DNA of 64,000 nt from Gnetum montanum. Its lineage: Eukaryota; Streptophyta; Gnetopsida; Gnetales; Gnetaceae. The DNA is taken from positions 2,769 through 66,768 of the forward strand of contig MNCI01030961.1 in assembly GCA_015680685.1 (NCBI GenBank), read 5' to 3'. Of this stretch, positions 50,211-62,600 are shown piece by piece. Below the pieces are notes generated by a model. The model saw nothing but the letters and a program-made list of their open reading frames with translations, did not search any database and had not been told where the DNA came from. Numbering within the stretch: position 1 is the first letter of the stretch; each line of letters begins with the position of its first letter. The position numbers were made by a program, and so were the translations under genes.

Positions 50211-53200
50211 ATGAAGAAAAGATGTGCTAGAAGTAGGAACCTAGTGATTGAGAAGGTAGATGTAGTAGCTTAGGGAATGTTCCACCTACTCAAGCCTATT
50301 GTGATTTAGATCTCACATGTTACAACCTTGAGGTAGGCCATTGCTTATCTGTTTCATGTGTTTTCGGCCATTTTCTTATTGTTTATTCTAATTTTGAATA
50401 GGGATATTCTTCTAGATTTGGGCCATTCTATATTTTAATATTGTATTTTAAGAAAATAACATCCCCTATTTTGATGATTTTTGTATTGATCTAAGGTCAT
50501 TTGGTTATTTTGGCTTCATTTGATTAGGTTTTAAATTTAGGTTTTGGTGTTTTATACTAGTTGTTACTAGTTTTGGTAGAAAAGCAAGCATAATTTTGAA
50601 TTTTTTATTAATAAATTGACTATAAATAGTTAAAATTTATCGTTTTATGTTTTTAAATCTAGATTTAAAATTTCTATTAACTATGACCTTGTTCCATTTG
50701 GAGTTGTAATGAGGGAGATCTGGCCATTTTAGTTAGGTTACATGCTTGATGATTGTGTCATTTTCGTATTTTCATAGAACATTATGAATTGTTTCTCAAG
50801 AAAAGGTAGGGGTTTTGAGTTTTTGAAGATATGGGTTTGTAGGGAATGATTTAAGCATTAAATGGTGTGGAATCCCTATATTTGAAGTTAAAAAAAAGTT
50901 TTGGCAAATTTTTTACCAACCCTGCATGATAAGGGATTTCTAGTGATGGCTATAGTCATGTAGATTAGATCATTTTTTATCCAAAAATGGCTATGTGTTT
51001 TGGATTTTTCTATTAATGGATAAAATATTTATGACTTTAGGATTCCTTTAGTGCTAGAATCACAAAAATTTGGATTAAAATGAATTCTTCACAAATTTTT
51101 CATTAAGGCTATGTACACTAGGCTTTCTTATGGACGTATCAATTTTACTCCATGGATATGGGTAGCTTTAACATACTTAGAAATTTTTCTTGTCAACATA
51201 TCATGCTCCTAGGGATGCCTAGTGATGTTGGTAGTGTTCTAAATTTTTTTTCAATGTTACTAATATTTTTTTACTATTTTTAGTAATTATCCTTCTATGA
51301 CCATTTTATAGGTTTTGAAGGCTTTTCTATGTAAATGTTATTTTAAGATAAGAAATAATTTTGGTCATGAATATTTTGCTACAAAGCATAAAATCTGTAA
51401 AGGTTGTAACAATGTTGATGTTGAAGTTCTAAATGAATTTTACCCAATACCTTAGAATTTTTTCCAAGGGCTAATTTCACCCCCAACTAGGATGTGTTAA
51501 AACGTGCTTCTAATGGTGTTTTGATTTTTTATGCAAGGCCTTGCTAAAACATATCCTCATAGTAGTTGATTTGATAGCCATATTATGTTGTATCAATCAA
51601 CCCAAGATGAACACCCCCCTCACAAATTTAGTTGTAAAACAAAGCTCATTATGGTTCCAACCATGGGTAAGGGAGTTACTTGGCTACATCTTGTAGAAAT
51701 TTAGTGTGATGCTATGGTTACACTTGTCTACATATGTGGCAAGGATTATAGTGAAGGCCTTGATGCTTGGGTCTATGAGACTAATTGTTAGGTTCATAAC
51801 TGATGATCCTAAAATCCAAGCAGCAGGAAAGTCAATAGAGACTAGGGACACCATCGGCACATGTTGCTTGTCAAAGATCTAGAGGACACCAAAGTATTCT
51901 CAATATGATGCTAATAATACTCTAATAGTGGCACACAAAGTCTAGATGCTATTTCAAAATCCAACTGGCACCTTGTATCAACTGTAGTGGTAAGCATGGT
52001 TATTATAGGTTTCTAACATTTTTGGCTTTACTAGTTTAGTCACCTCTCTTAAGTTCTCAATTTCATGCAGATCTTCTAGGTACAATGTTAATGAACAAGG
52101 CTTGATTAGAAATGATCAAACCTTGGTGGTGGCCCAAACTCTTTTAAGTGTATTTACAAAAGGTCCCAAGGTCAGAACTATTGTATATGAGTAGTTAATA
52201 GGGGAGTTTGATAAATACATTGATATGTTTAACCCTATTTATAAGAAGTATGTAGTTTTTGAAATCGTACATAGTTGGTGGGTGGCCCCTAAGAACATTA
52301 GGAAGAAGGGTGTTGTTGTTGGGAACCCCACATGAGCTTTGTTGAACAAGAAGAAGAAAGGTGAGAATAAGAATGGTATATTATGCTATTCCTAATGTTG
52401 TTATAGTTACATTTTGGTTTTACTATGCATGCCTATGTTGTTGCTAAGATTTTGTTGTTTTCTTGCAAAACCTTTTGCTTCTTCAAACATCATATTACCC
52501 ATTTCAAGACATCCTGAGAATACCTTCATCCTAAATTTTGGTGAGATGAAGCTAGCATAGAAATGGTTGAGGGGATAGGTGCCTAGGGACATCCAAGGAA
52601 ACATTGAACATGCAACCATGCTTGATGTTTTTATGGCACCTATCCCCTCCATCCCTACCTTAGAGATGCTGAACATCATTGACTCCTTCAACATAGTGGC
52701 TAATCATTTTAGTACTATAATATAAAGCATGCCTATCATCATTCCTATTGATGATGAGGCCTTTGATGGCTCTTTTGGTATTCCCGTTGATGGGATGAAT
52801 TTTACCACCAAACCAATGAAGGAGGCAAGGCATCATGAAGATGTTGAGTAGTGGTTTGGTGTTAGTAAGGGCCACTTCAGGCTTGCCTTAGATGGCTTGA
52901 TGAATCCTAAATAAAAAGAATATTATCATTTGTTTAGATCCCATGCCTTTCCTAAACCATTTTCATAGAAGAAGGTGATCCATATTGCATAGTAATGAAC
53001 CTTTAAGAAGGTCCTAATGGAGGGTACGTGGTTCAACTAGCTTGCTTCCTTGGCTACAGGGCTTCGAGAGGAGATCCTTAAACTCTAGAAAGATACCTCC
53101 ACCATAGTCCATATGAATTATACATTTTTTAAGGTTATTTTAAAAGTTTCTCAAAGTTCTTGGTGGTGAGGAGGAGTGGGTGTTTTGTGGTCCAAAATCT

Positions 53201-55250
53201 TGAACAAATCTCTAGACCTTGGATAAATCATATTTATGCAACTATGCATGCCTAGAACGCACCAATGGAGATGGGTAACTCATTGTCCATTTCCATCAGG
53301 AATTTTGGTGGGAGGTATTGTGCTTCCCCTGATAACAAAGGGGAGAAACTTTTCATAGTTCTAGTGAACATCAAGAGGGCTTGATAGTTGTGCTCTAAGG
53401 CTAACAAGGTAGCTAGGGTGAAATTAAAATGACCTATGAAGAAAGCACCACCAGCATTGAAGCCTTTCACCATGAAGAAGCTCAAGTTGAGGCTTAATAG
53501 GTCACATCAGGTGGTTATTAGTAGGTCTTACTATGTTTTAGTTTTTAGTTATGCCATGTTTTATGGCTATGTTGTTCTTTAATGTGCTAATTTGTTTTAT
53601 GTCTTATGGGTGTAGATAAGCATCATAATATGGTAGCCCAAGCTACAGTTGAGGAGGCAACATAGAGGCATGCAACCATCATAGTGCAGGAGGCACAAAG
53701 ATGTAGAGCCACCATAGTAGAGGAGGCAAAGAGGCATGCCACTGTCATAGCAAAGAAGGAATAAAGGCATGTAGAGAAGGCACTCTTATAGTAGCATGAG
53801 GTTGAAGGGTTGGCCAATGTTGATCTAGTTAACCTTAAAGTCTTATTTAGTGAGCCATTTCCAAATGCATCCCCCATAATTGTTCCAAAGGAGGAAGAGG
53901 AGGAGATAGGTATGCACACATCTTAATGCTACTAGTTATATCTTGTTATGCTTATAGTAGTTCCTGAGTCATAGGTAGAGGCCTCTATACCTATGTTTCA
54001 TGTGAAACCATGAGTAGAGGTTCTACATAAGATGGATTTCATGCATGGAGTGGCTAAGGACATCATTGATCAATTGCAACAAGTTAGACCTAAGATCAGT
54101 AAGAACCATGTTTCATTTATCTTAATTATTTTGCAACAAGTTACACCTAATATTAGTAAGAACTATTTTTTATTTATTTTAATTAATTTCTATGAGTTGT
54201 ATTTTATATTATGGATATGTTTGGTTTTATATTGTGCTTATGATTATATTTATGGTCATGATTTGTTTGTAGTTCCATCAATTGTTTGGGATCCAAACTA
54301 TGACATGGAGTTTGATTCCTTGCTAAAGCTTTCCTCTAACACTCAAAATATTCTCCTAAAGTTATATGAAACTACCACTAATCTTGTAGTTTCATGTGCA
54401 AAAATTTCATGAAAATTCCAAAGGTCCAACCAACCCCTAGGGAGGAGATTAAGAGAAAAAAATAAGAGGATCAGGGACCTGAAGGCAATAAGGCCTTTTT
54501 GGAAGCCCAAGTGATTAACTTAGAGAACTTATAGGTCAAAGAGATCTTTTAGGTCCACCACTGGCATATCATCTATGACAAGGTTGCCCTTTCTAACAAG
54601 ATGGTGGAACAGAGAATGCAAATGCATTTGATCTCCCAAAAGGCAAAGGACTAGAAGGATTATTGTGGGTGGGTTCTACAATGGGGTTGGGTACAAAAGG
54701 ATCATAAGAGGTAGTACAAGGTTGATCAAGAGGCATACCTAAAGAGGTTGAAGAAGGAGATGACTAAATGACACAAGATGGATCTATTCATGTAGGGAAT
54801 TTAGGCTAAGAGTTCTTACAAACTCTTTGAAAACACTCTCAGAATGGTAGAATTTCATACTCTTGAGATAACTATGGTTGCAAGTGAGATTTTTATAGCT
54901 ACAATGTCATAGGGCCTACCTAACTAGATGGGTGTGGACAAGACAAGCATCCTCATGAGTATTAATTTTGGGAATGTTGATTAGGCCAACATGATAGAAG
55001 ACCAGATTTTCCATCATTTGGAGACTATTCTTCAACATCTATCCCTAGAAGTTATTGACCTAGATTTCCTATAGGTTTGATGGCTTGTTTTTAGTTTTAT
55101 CATTTTTGTGTTTATTTCAGTTATTGATTTTATTGTTTGGTTACTAATTAGTTTCATGTTGCTATGTCACAGGTAATAGGAAATGTTGGCAGCCCTAGTA
55201 GTGATGGTAATGATGATGATCTTTTACCTTCTCTTCTCCATGGCCCATAG
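50211..55250 (+). pseudogene. Multi-exon gene of unknown function, element C copy (most complete)
   Basis: Family not recognised. Eight exons can be placed: 50211-50332 (MKKRCARSRNLVIEKVDV, donor GAG/GTAGGCC), 51538-51989 (acceptor ATGCAAG, donor GTAAGC), 52071-52360 (acceptor TTTCATGCAG, donor GTGAGA), about 52470-53520, 53616-53909 (donor GTATGC), 53961-54098 (donor GTAAGA), 54273-55074 (acceptor TTTGTTTGTAG), 55173-55250 (acceptor TGTCACAG, ends TAG). Together about 3.2 kb of coding sequence, roughly 1,070 residues. Exon 4 has EMLNIIDSFN and DGSFGIPVDGMNFTTKPMK; exon 5 is glutamate/alanine-rich with repeated RHAT and QRCRAT, likely coiled coil; exon 8 has an acidic tail. Stops in most exons, and the exon 4 acceptor is AA. 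A 58-bp direct duplication spans 54073-54186. It lies between protease and RT on the opposite strand. Confidence 0.7.
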
Positions 55251-55930
55251 TGCTACCGAATGCCTATTGTGATAGTTTTTTCTATTGTTTCATGTTGATT
55301 TTTAATGGATGTTGTATGGCTTGTGTTGGCCCATGTTTCAGATGTAGATGGTTTATAGTTTATTGTTTTAACTTTTGTGCCACATAGTGTGACTATGGCT
55401 ATGTATGTTTAAATGTTTTAAAATTTACTTTCTAGTTTTATTTTTGGCTATATATGTTGCTAATGCCTTTACTATTTCAAGATTCTAAGGTTATAAGTGT
55501 TGTAAATGACTACATTGTAGATGGCTATGTTGGCTACATTGAAAATGACTATAAAGTTGTAGGCTAAGAATGCATATATGTTATAATATCATTTTCTAGT
55601 TTAAGGCCATGGTGGGCCTAGGTTATAAGGAAAGATATATTTATTTTTTTATTTTATATTTTAATATTTTTATGTTTTTCTAGCTTTATAAATTTTAGGA
55701 GCTTTTTGCACTTCACATCGTGCTAAAAAGACAAAACAAAGAAAGAAAAAGACTTTGGTAAAGATGAAAACAAAAGTAAATCCTTAGGCTACATGCAAAA
55801 AAAACGCGTAAAATAAAGCAAGAAAAAAGGCACAAATAGGAAATAAGAAACTATAGAGTAACTAGCTATAAATACATATGATTACAATGTCATAAAAACA
55901 TAGGATGAAAAGATCAAGGGTGTGCATTAC
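55251..55930. other. Spacer between plus-strand gene and protease in C
   Basis: Matches 23104-24050 in B. T-rich sequence follows the stop; one GGCC-type unit (CTAGTTTAAGGCCATGGTGG) is at 55590-55620 where B has eight or nine. An A-rich stretch covers 55720-55830. No gene visible. Confidence 0.5.
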
Positions 55931-57167
55931 TTGTGCAAATTCTTCTTCATATTTAAGAGATTAGGAAATATGTATGACCTACTTTACACCAATTTGTATT
56001 CCCCATTCCCTTAAATGACAATGTTGAAATGGAGATCTTCCCATAGCATATCTCATGTTCCATTGTTGTCATTCTTGGCTTTCTCAGGCCCCTTGGATCA
56101 CTTAGCTTTGTGACTAAAAGTTTCTTCTTGAAACTTCATCTCAGATGCCTCCTCTATGTGTACATTGTTAATTGCCAGGGGAACTATGTTGTAATCATGA
56201 ATGATGATTTTATCTCCTTCATAAGGAAGGTGAATTTATTGGTGGATTGGTAAGGATACAACTCATAGTTGAGCCAACCAAGGCCTCAACCTACTTTCTT
56301 TTATGCCTCAGCCTAATTGTCATCCTTGGTTTTGATCTTTTTCTTAGGCCTCTTCCTTTGCTTGGTTGAGCTCTCTTGGTTTTCATTGTTTGTTTGAGAG
56401 GAAGAGGTCATAGTGTTAGCTACCATTAGAGGTCATTGTTTAGTGGTAGGGGCAGGTTGGATTGTGTTGGGCCAGGGCACCTTGATAACAAAAGGCTAGT
56501 TAGGAGGTGTCTATGATGTTATCCTCACAAAAAATAGGGAGCTTGAGCTAGTGGAAGTTGAAGAACCCTTTTTGTCATGACAAGGTACCTAAATCATGAA
56601 TGATTCACTTGTAGGCCTATGAGTGTCATCAATGTTGAGTGACAATATAATGTATGCATGTTTGTTGTTTTTCAATGGGTCTTTACACACTTACATTAGC
56701 TAGTTCTATGGTTGGATAAGGTTAGAAGCATCTAGGACCAATTCTTCCTTATCTATCATCATTTTTAGGTCATCTCTTAATGTAGGAGATAAGTTAGTAT
56801 CATGACCAGGAAATTAATGATAGTGACAAAAGCAATTGATGATAAAGTACGTATGTATCTAAGGATCATCCTTGATCACTTGAGTGGGAACTTTGGCTAT
56901 CTCACATAGCCTTTCATGCTTTTCATGAGTAGCTTTAGACATCTACTTGTATTGGAACCTCCCACTCTTCAATAGTTGATCTAAGAGTTTAGATGGATTC
57001 AAAGGTAGCCTATTATATTTACTCCTATCCTTTTTCTCAAATTTAGATCTAGATGAATTCGATGTAGTGGCCCCAGAGATTGATGGTTAGTTATTTTGGT
57101 TGTTACTAGGGGCCTTGGGTGGATTGGCTTGTGGTCTCTGGTTAGTCATGCTGGCCTCTTTGGCTAC
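55930..57167 (-). pseudogene. Element C protease end and gag piece, cut by element D
   Basis: Minus strand. At 56190-56260 is the protease C-terminal part (PPINSPSL, GDKIIIHDYN), and at 55960-56000 GNGEYKLV, as in B. At about 56700-56850 is FCHYHQFPGHDTN when the one stop is ignored as an amino acid position, followed by LRDDLKMMIDKEELVLDAS, the same gag-tail motif as in B (25.6-25.8 kb). Protease sequence between these is shortened relative to B. At 57164-57168 the alignment with B (near 26030) stops where the LTR of D begins. Confidence 0.65.
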
Positions 57168-58764
57168 TGAAACACCATGGAAATTGCGAATTGGCCTAAG
57201 GCGAAGATTCACGATTCGGACGAAAGTTTGTGACTAAAATCCAGAAGACAGAGCAAAAGGCGCGCAGCATCAAGTCTCCAAGTTTCTTGCAAATTTCAAC
57301 CTTACTTGGTTTTCTCTCTTTACGCTACATTACGCAACATAGCGTAGTTTTGCTTAGCATAGCTCTGCTTAACATAGAGCGATATCAGAAAGTAACTTAC
57401 TTCGGCGAATTTGACAAAGTTTAAGGATAAAGACTTGTCGCATATTCTACTATGTCTTTTGTTCAGGGCTAAGTTTACGCTTCGTTACGTAGAGCAGCGT
57501 AATGAGCTTCCAGGAAGTCAAAGTTAGAGTCCAAGGAAGCGTAGCAGATTGATTTTTTCTTCTTTTTTGAAGAATCGTCACTTTATGCTCATTACGTTAC
57601 GCAGCATCAACAAGCGTAATTTATTGTAAAGTTGGCCATTTTAACACTCTGACACGCTTTGTGGCGTAAATGAGCTTAAAATTGCTTGAATCAACTACTT
57701 CCATGCTCTATTACACTCTGCCATGCTATGTAGTGTAAATGAGCGTAATATAGCCTACAGTTAACTAAGGTAGCACCAGACACGCACCTACTATCCATAC
57801 ACATAATACGCTCATTAGTGTATCACAGCGTAATCATGAGACAACATTAGCAGAAGTGGTTGATAGCGTACTTTTTCCCTTTTCCAAAAAACGTGATGCG
57901 ACATGAATAGTTTCAACATAAAGTTTACCAAGTCAATGGTATTTTGAAGGTTTGAGACACGTGTCATCAAGGTCGTGCCTTCTCCACGTAGTACCGAACC
58001 TATAAATACTCCAGTTGGCTAAGAAAGAAAGGGGGTCACCTTGAGCTTTTCTTTGGGGGAATCACCTTTGAGTAGAGACCGAAGACATTTGCTTGAGCAT
58101 TGGCAGCAAGAGCGATCAGTCTTTGGCCAAAATACAATTCTCTCCATTGGCAATCATTGGCAGTTTGAGTAGAGACTATCGAAGACAAAAGGAGCAGATT
58201 AGAGATTGAGAGATCATCTGGTGCGGTGGGCAAGATCTATTGATCAAAAATAGTTGATCGATAGATATCCAGGCTTAACCTTCCTTGCATCCCATCTTTG
58301 GCTTATGAGGTAGACTGAGCTTCATTTTGTACTCCTTGTTGAACAGGTTTTTTGTTATTTTGTGTATGCTTCGCACAAGATAAGCAGAGTTTGTCATTGG
58401 AACTTCGTATACAATATACTCGGTCTTCGGGTCAAAACATAGATCTTGGAATTGCGCATCTTTCTTAAATCTGATCCTCCTTGCTGCGTTGACATTGTTG
58501 TTATTCCAATTTATTTACATTGTTTTCTGCTCCTTTCACGATTCATCGAATCAATTTGTTTCGTGGAATATCTATATAATACACATATTATCGCAATATT
58601 CGTCAATTTACTGATTGAGTAAGTCCCTGTGTGATCGACAAGACCGTTCAGGGAACTGCAGATTCATTTTCACCAGCACAGCCCTCACGCGGATCCGTGG
58701 TTAAGACTATGTACACAAATTTTCATTTGGTATTTTCCAGCTACCAATGTTTTCTGTCGTTACA
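57168..58764 (+). mobile_element. 5' LTR of element D
   Basis: Starts TGAAACACCATGG (same first nine bases as the C LTR) and ends GTCGTTACA, about 1.6 kb, followed after six bases by the PBS. The upstream half (57300-57870) is crowded with AGCGTAATGAGC, CATTACGCT and similar words in both orientations. TATA box at 58001-58008. The frame at 57230-57424 and the minus frame at 58036-58233 are not supported as genes. Confidence 0.75.
58001..58008 (+). promoter_or_regulatory. TATA box in element D LTR
   Basis: GAACCTATAAATACTCCAG, a standard plant LTR core promoter form, about 760 bases before the LTR end. Confidence 0.65.
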
Positions 58765-58770
58765 GTTTTC

Positions 58771-58789
58771 TGGTGCTAGAAGAAGGGCC
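58771..58789 (+). other. Primer binding site of element D
   Basis: TGGTGCTAGAAGAAGGGCC, six bases after the LTR end; same site as in B and E. Confidence 0.75.
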
Positions 58790-59016
58790 TGAACCACTTA
58801 TCCATATTTTACGAGTAGCCCTAGAAGCGATCCATACCCATGTTTATAAAAATGTAAACGTAATACCTTTAGGGAAGTTTACGAAAAATTGTGTGGTGTA
58901 GATTGGTCACAGCAACAATTCCTCTAGAATCCTACAGGGTAAAAAGCCCAATCATAATTTTGTTTGGCCGTCGCCTTTTAGATCCTATCTTTTTTTGTTA
59001 TTAACCTATCTGAGAA
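58790..59016 (+). other. Leader of element D
   Basis: Short untranslated stretch between PBS and the gag start codon. No repeats or open frame of note. The gag ATG at 59017 follows TATCTGAGAA. Confidence 0.5.
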
Positions 59017-62000
59017 ATGGATTCTGCATATGCAATCGCTGCCGCTATGATCACCATCGACTCGGGTGCCACATCTGTAAATCCCATCGCCACCACCAGA
59101 TTAGCTTCTAGTGCAANTAAAACGAAATTATGAGCTAATCCACAGAGGGGGCCAAGATTTTACCCCTACCGCGTATGACATTATCCCCCTGACCGAACAT
59201 TATCATGAACTCCTAACCCAACTGGTTATGGCTAGGAGTCAGACTAGACAGTCCATTCTAGAACCTCAAAATGGGGAGGAGGAGGAAGATGAATTCGCAG
59301 CCCAGTCTGAACACACGGATTCATACCATACCCTCAACCCCCATACATACATAAATCTCCTATTTCCTCTCACCAGAGAAGCCGCCCATCTCAACTTAGT
59401 CATGACCATCCAAACCCATATTCCTGTCATCCTGCAGACCACTATGCAATCCTCAGTCTTGCAAGTACAAATACCATCTCAAAATAACATGGGGGTAGTC
59501 TCTTCACCACGTGTAATCAACATTCCGTCAGTGGTACCTGCGTCCACCACACCCCATTTCATCACCCAAGTGCAAGCCCATGCTATGCCTATAACCCGCT
59601 AGATGCAAAATCTGGTGCAAACCTTAGCATCACAGCCCACTGCAAGGTAATAGATTGCAACCACCATTCAATCGCAGTGATCTATTCAACAACCCATAGT
59701 TATTTAGTGGATCATGCCAGCGACACAACATGATCAATTTGCGTTATACGATGTACAACCCTTGGCCGCATCCACCACACATGTCTCATAGATAAACACA
59801 CAATACCCTTACAATCTCCATCCTACACATTCGGTGGTGGCCAATTTCTCTGCTTAACCTGGTGGGTGGTGGTTTTCATTGGCAGCTCTGTCCGTAGGGA
59901 TAGTCCCCGTAGCACCACCTGTCAACCAAGCCATCGCTCCATTCCCATTTCCTGCCACTTCTCTCTCAGTCCAACCCCCTGCTCCTCCTGTGCCGACTTC
60001 GTCATCAACAAGTCTAGATCAAGCTTTTTCACTTATTCAGACCCTCACCAAGGAAGTTAGGTGCCTTAAAGCTGCTGGCTCTGATACAATACAAATCATG
60101 GATTTTTACCAAGATGATCCTATCAGCCCAGTGGTTCCTATGCTGTCGTTGCCTCCAAGGATGTCGTTGCCCCATTTTACTAAATATAATAGGGAAAGAG
60201 ATCCTAATGTTCACCTTGTTACCTTCAAGTCTGAATCCTTGTTATTGCAGCAATGGCCTCACACAATTATCCGTATCTTTGCAATATCTCTGGCAGGAAA
60301 AGCTTTGGACTGGTATTGAGCGCTCCCTCGCTCTTTCATCTCAACCTTGGAAGAGCTCCTAACACAATTTGTGACTCACTTTAAGTATAATTTAAAGCCA
60401 GAAGTCATGCTAGACCAACTTATGGGAGTGAAACAAGACCCCCTTGAACCAATCCAAAAGTTTATACAGTGATGGAGCACTACCCTGAATGAAATCCATG
60501 AGCCTATCACGGATGCCCATTTGCTAGCTATTTCAAAGGAGTAGTTAACGACTTCATCAAGTCAAAACTGTATTACCTGGCCCATCTCTCCTTGAATCAG
60601 GCTTTCGCCCAAACTAAGAGCATCCAAGATGCTGCTGAGGCTAGCAAAGACCTAACGTATGTGGCTTATAAAAACACTAACAATAAGGGTAAAGACAAGG
60701 GTAAAGCAATAACAACAACAGTATCTGCGTTGGCTGAGGGTGCTAAAAACAAGAATAACAAGAAGGCACCCATAGCGTCTACTGAGACCACGGCTAGTGC
60801 AAGCAGCACCGGCCAAGACACACCTGCCCCTGAAAAGCCCCCCTAGCCAAGGCCAAACTTTGAGCATAAAGATCACTCAAAATATACAACCCTACCTATA
60901 AAGCATTCGGAACTCTTAAAAAACTTATTAGGGTCAGGATACATTCAGAATAAGAAGGTATCCGAAGAAGCTTTGCAGCGTCACAGGCATCATTGTGAAT
61001 TGCTGAAGAATCCTTCTTTAGCCCTACCTAATGAACCACCAATTCTGAAGTTTTTTAGGCTGGACCATTTTTGTGACTACCATCAGTTGTGTCATCACGA
61101 TACCGATTACTACTAGGCATTGAAGGATGACATTCAATGCATGATTGACGATGGTTCTCTGAAACTAGACGGTAGTAGTCCAACACGTCCTGAAAATCAG
61201 GTGTTGCATATGTGCAAAGACCCATTAAATGTAAATAACGCACCATACACAATCAACGTGGTATGTACAGACAGTGAAGGGAAGGTACCGCCTAAACAAC
61301 CCTTTGTTTTACACATACCTAGCAGTTCACCCCAGGGGGCAAGTTCTTCACCCATAGTTAGTGGCGTCTTGAGGCCATCCTTTGTTATTCAGGTGCCCTT
61401 ACCAGCTATGACTCGACCTCATGTTAACAATAAATCCGCGGCCATGTCCATGCCTACTCCTAAGGCACCTTTTATCCTTAGGATACCAAAACCACTGGCT
61501 ACCCCTTTTACATAGGAGAAAGCTTCTAACCAAAACCACCAACCGCCATCAAATAGAAAAAAGTAAGGAGATGCGTCAATTAATGCCACCAAAAATCACT
61601 CTACACTAGGCTTCGCCAAGCCTAGGCCGCTGGCCTCTGTCCCTTTGCCTGCACCTTATGAGTAGGACAAGGGTATAGAAACACAACCACCTCCCCTCAG
61701 CAGGAAGAAGCACAACCCTCCAACTGACGCTATTCCACTTCAGGACATTCGTCTCTCAAGGCGAATGGAAGAGGACAAAGGGGATAAGCAACCCAGCCCA
61801 AAACAGGACCTCCTTAACACATTCACGCAAGTCAAGCAGGCTCTAAAATAGAAGAACATTACATTGAGCCTCTATGACTTGCTTATGACCTCTCAAAAGC
61901 ACCGTGAGGCTATGGTCCGTATGCTGACATCCATACCTATGGATGAAGGCTTACCAGCGGAGGAGGAAGCGATACATGCTGTCATGTTTCCTCCCGCCAC

Positions 62001-62070
62001 TGAGCGACCCAAACCTACCCCATTAATCTTTCATAATGAATCTATCAAAGAAGACCCTAAGAAAGATTGA
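59017..62070 (+). pseudogene. Element D gag remnant
   Basis: Starts MDSAYAIAAAMITIDS at 59017. A shift of one base near 59111-59117, where there is an N, moves it to the frame carrying GQDFTPTAYDIIPLTEHYHE; a second shift is near 60535. The gag core domain is at 60150-60320 (LPHFTKYNRERDP, SLAGKALDWY). A proline-rich region precedes it (59890-60010) and a Lys/Asn-rich one follows (60670-60770). FCDYHQLCHHDTDYY near 61065-61115 is a degraded C-H-H-C-type motif, then LKDDIQCMIDDGSLKL. Roughly twenty in-frame stops, all TAG, TAA or TGA at sites that fit single C-to-T change from CAG, CAA or CGA. Downstream 61120-62070 is a long variable gag tail. No membrane segment. Confidence 0.8.
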
Positions 62071-62600
62071 GTGATGACAGAACCCATGTTCATCACCATC
62101 CAGGTTAGTCAACATCAGATCCGGAGGGTGCACGTTGACGATGGTGCGGCTACAAATGTCATCCCTTATCCTATAGTGGATAAGTTGGGCTTGGTTGACC
62201 AGATCAGTCCTACAATGACATTGTGCCTAAATTTGTTCAACGGGGCATGAGTTTAAGTCAAGGCGATAATGCATATCAAATTTGTGGCAAGGGATCAATT
62301 CCCAACAGATGCCACATTTATCGTTATCGAGGAGATGCCTAGTTTCAACCTGATCCTAGGGAGGTCATGGCTAGCTCAATTGAGGGCAGTTTCATCACCA
62401 ATACACCAAGAGATGCACCTCCCTTATGTAGGGGGAGAGGTGGTAATACATGGTGATGAAATAACTCCTAGAACTGTGAACAACATCGAAGAAGAACAGG
62501 GTTCAGAGATCAAAACGCCCGAACATCAAACCCATGTTTGAACTCCCGAACAAGTCGAAATGAATGATGACAGCCTAGCTTGGGCAGAATTACCATTTTA
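62071..62600 (+). pseudogene. Element D aspartic protease remnant
   Basis: VHVDDGAATNVIPYPIVDKL at about 62130-62190 is the active-site region; PSFNLILGRSWL at about 62340-62375 and SPIHQEMHLPYVGGEVVIHG at about 62395-62455 complete the fold. TGA and TAA near 62250 interrupt it. In frame with gag, so it would have been part of the gag-pro polyprotein. After about 62600 the linker toward RT begins and is lost at 62782. Confidence 0.8.

Larger units (their letters stand above)
36198..57167 (-). mobile_element. Element C: Tat-type gypsy retrotransposon, 5' part outside window
   Basis: Same family and orientation as B. From low to high coordinate: 3' LTR (36198-37628), PPT, a 4.2-kb foldback insertion, 3' UTR, integrase, second RNase H, RNase H and RT (to 46.5 kb), ~190-bp array (47.1-49.7 kb), the plus-strand gene (50.2-55.25 kb), protease and gag pieces (55.9-57.17 kb). 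Element D cuts the gag at 57168, so C's PBS and 5' LTR must lie beyond the right edge. It landed in X immediately downstream of X's exon 8. Confidence 0.75.

Noticed and set aside
53623-53919. 98-codon minus-strand frame rich in Ala, Ser and Cys
   Set aside because: Reverse of the coiled-coil exon 5; composition follows from that exon.
59866-60060. 64-codon plus-strand frame overlapping gag of D
   Set aside because: Out-of-frame shadow of the proline-rich gag region.
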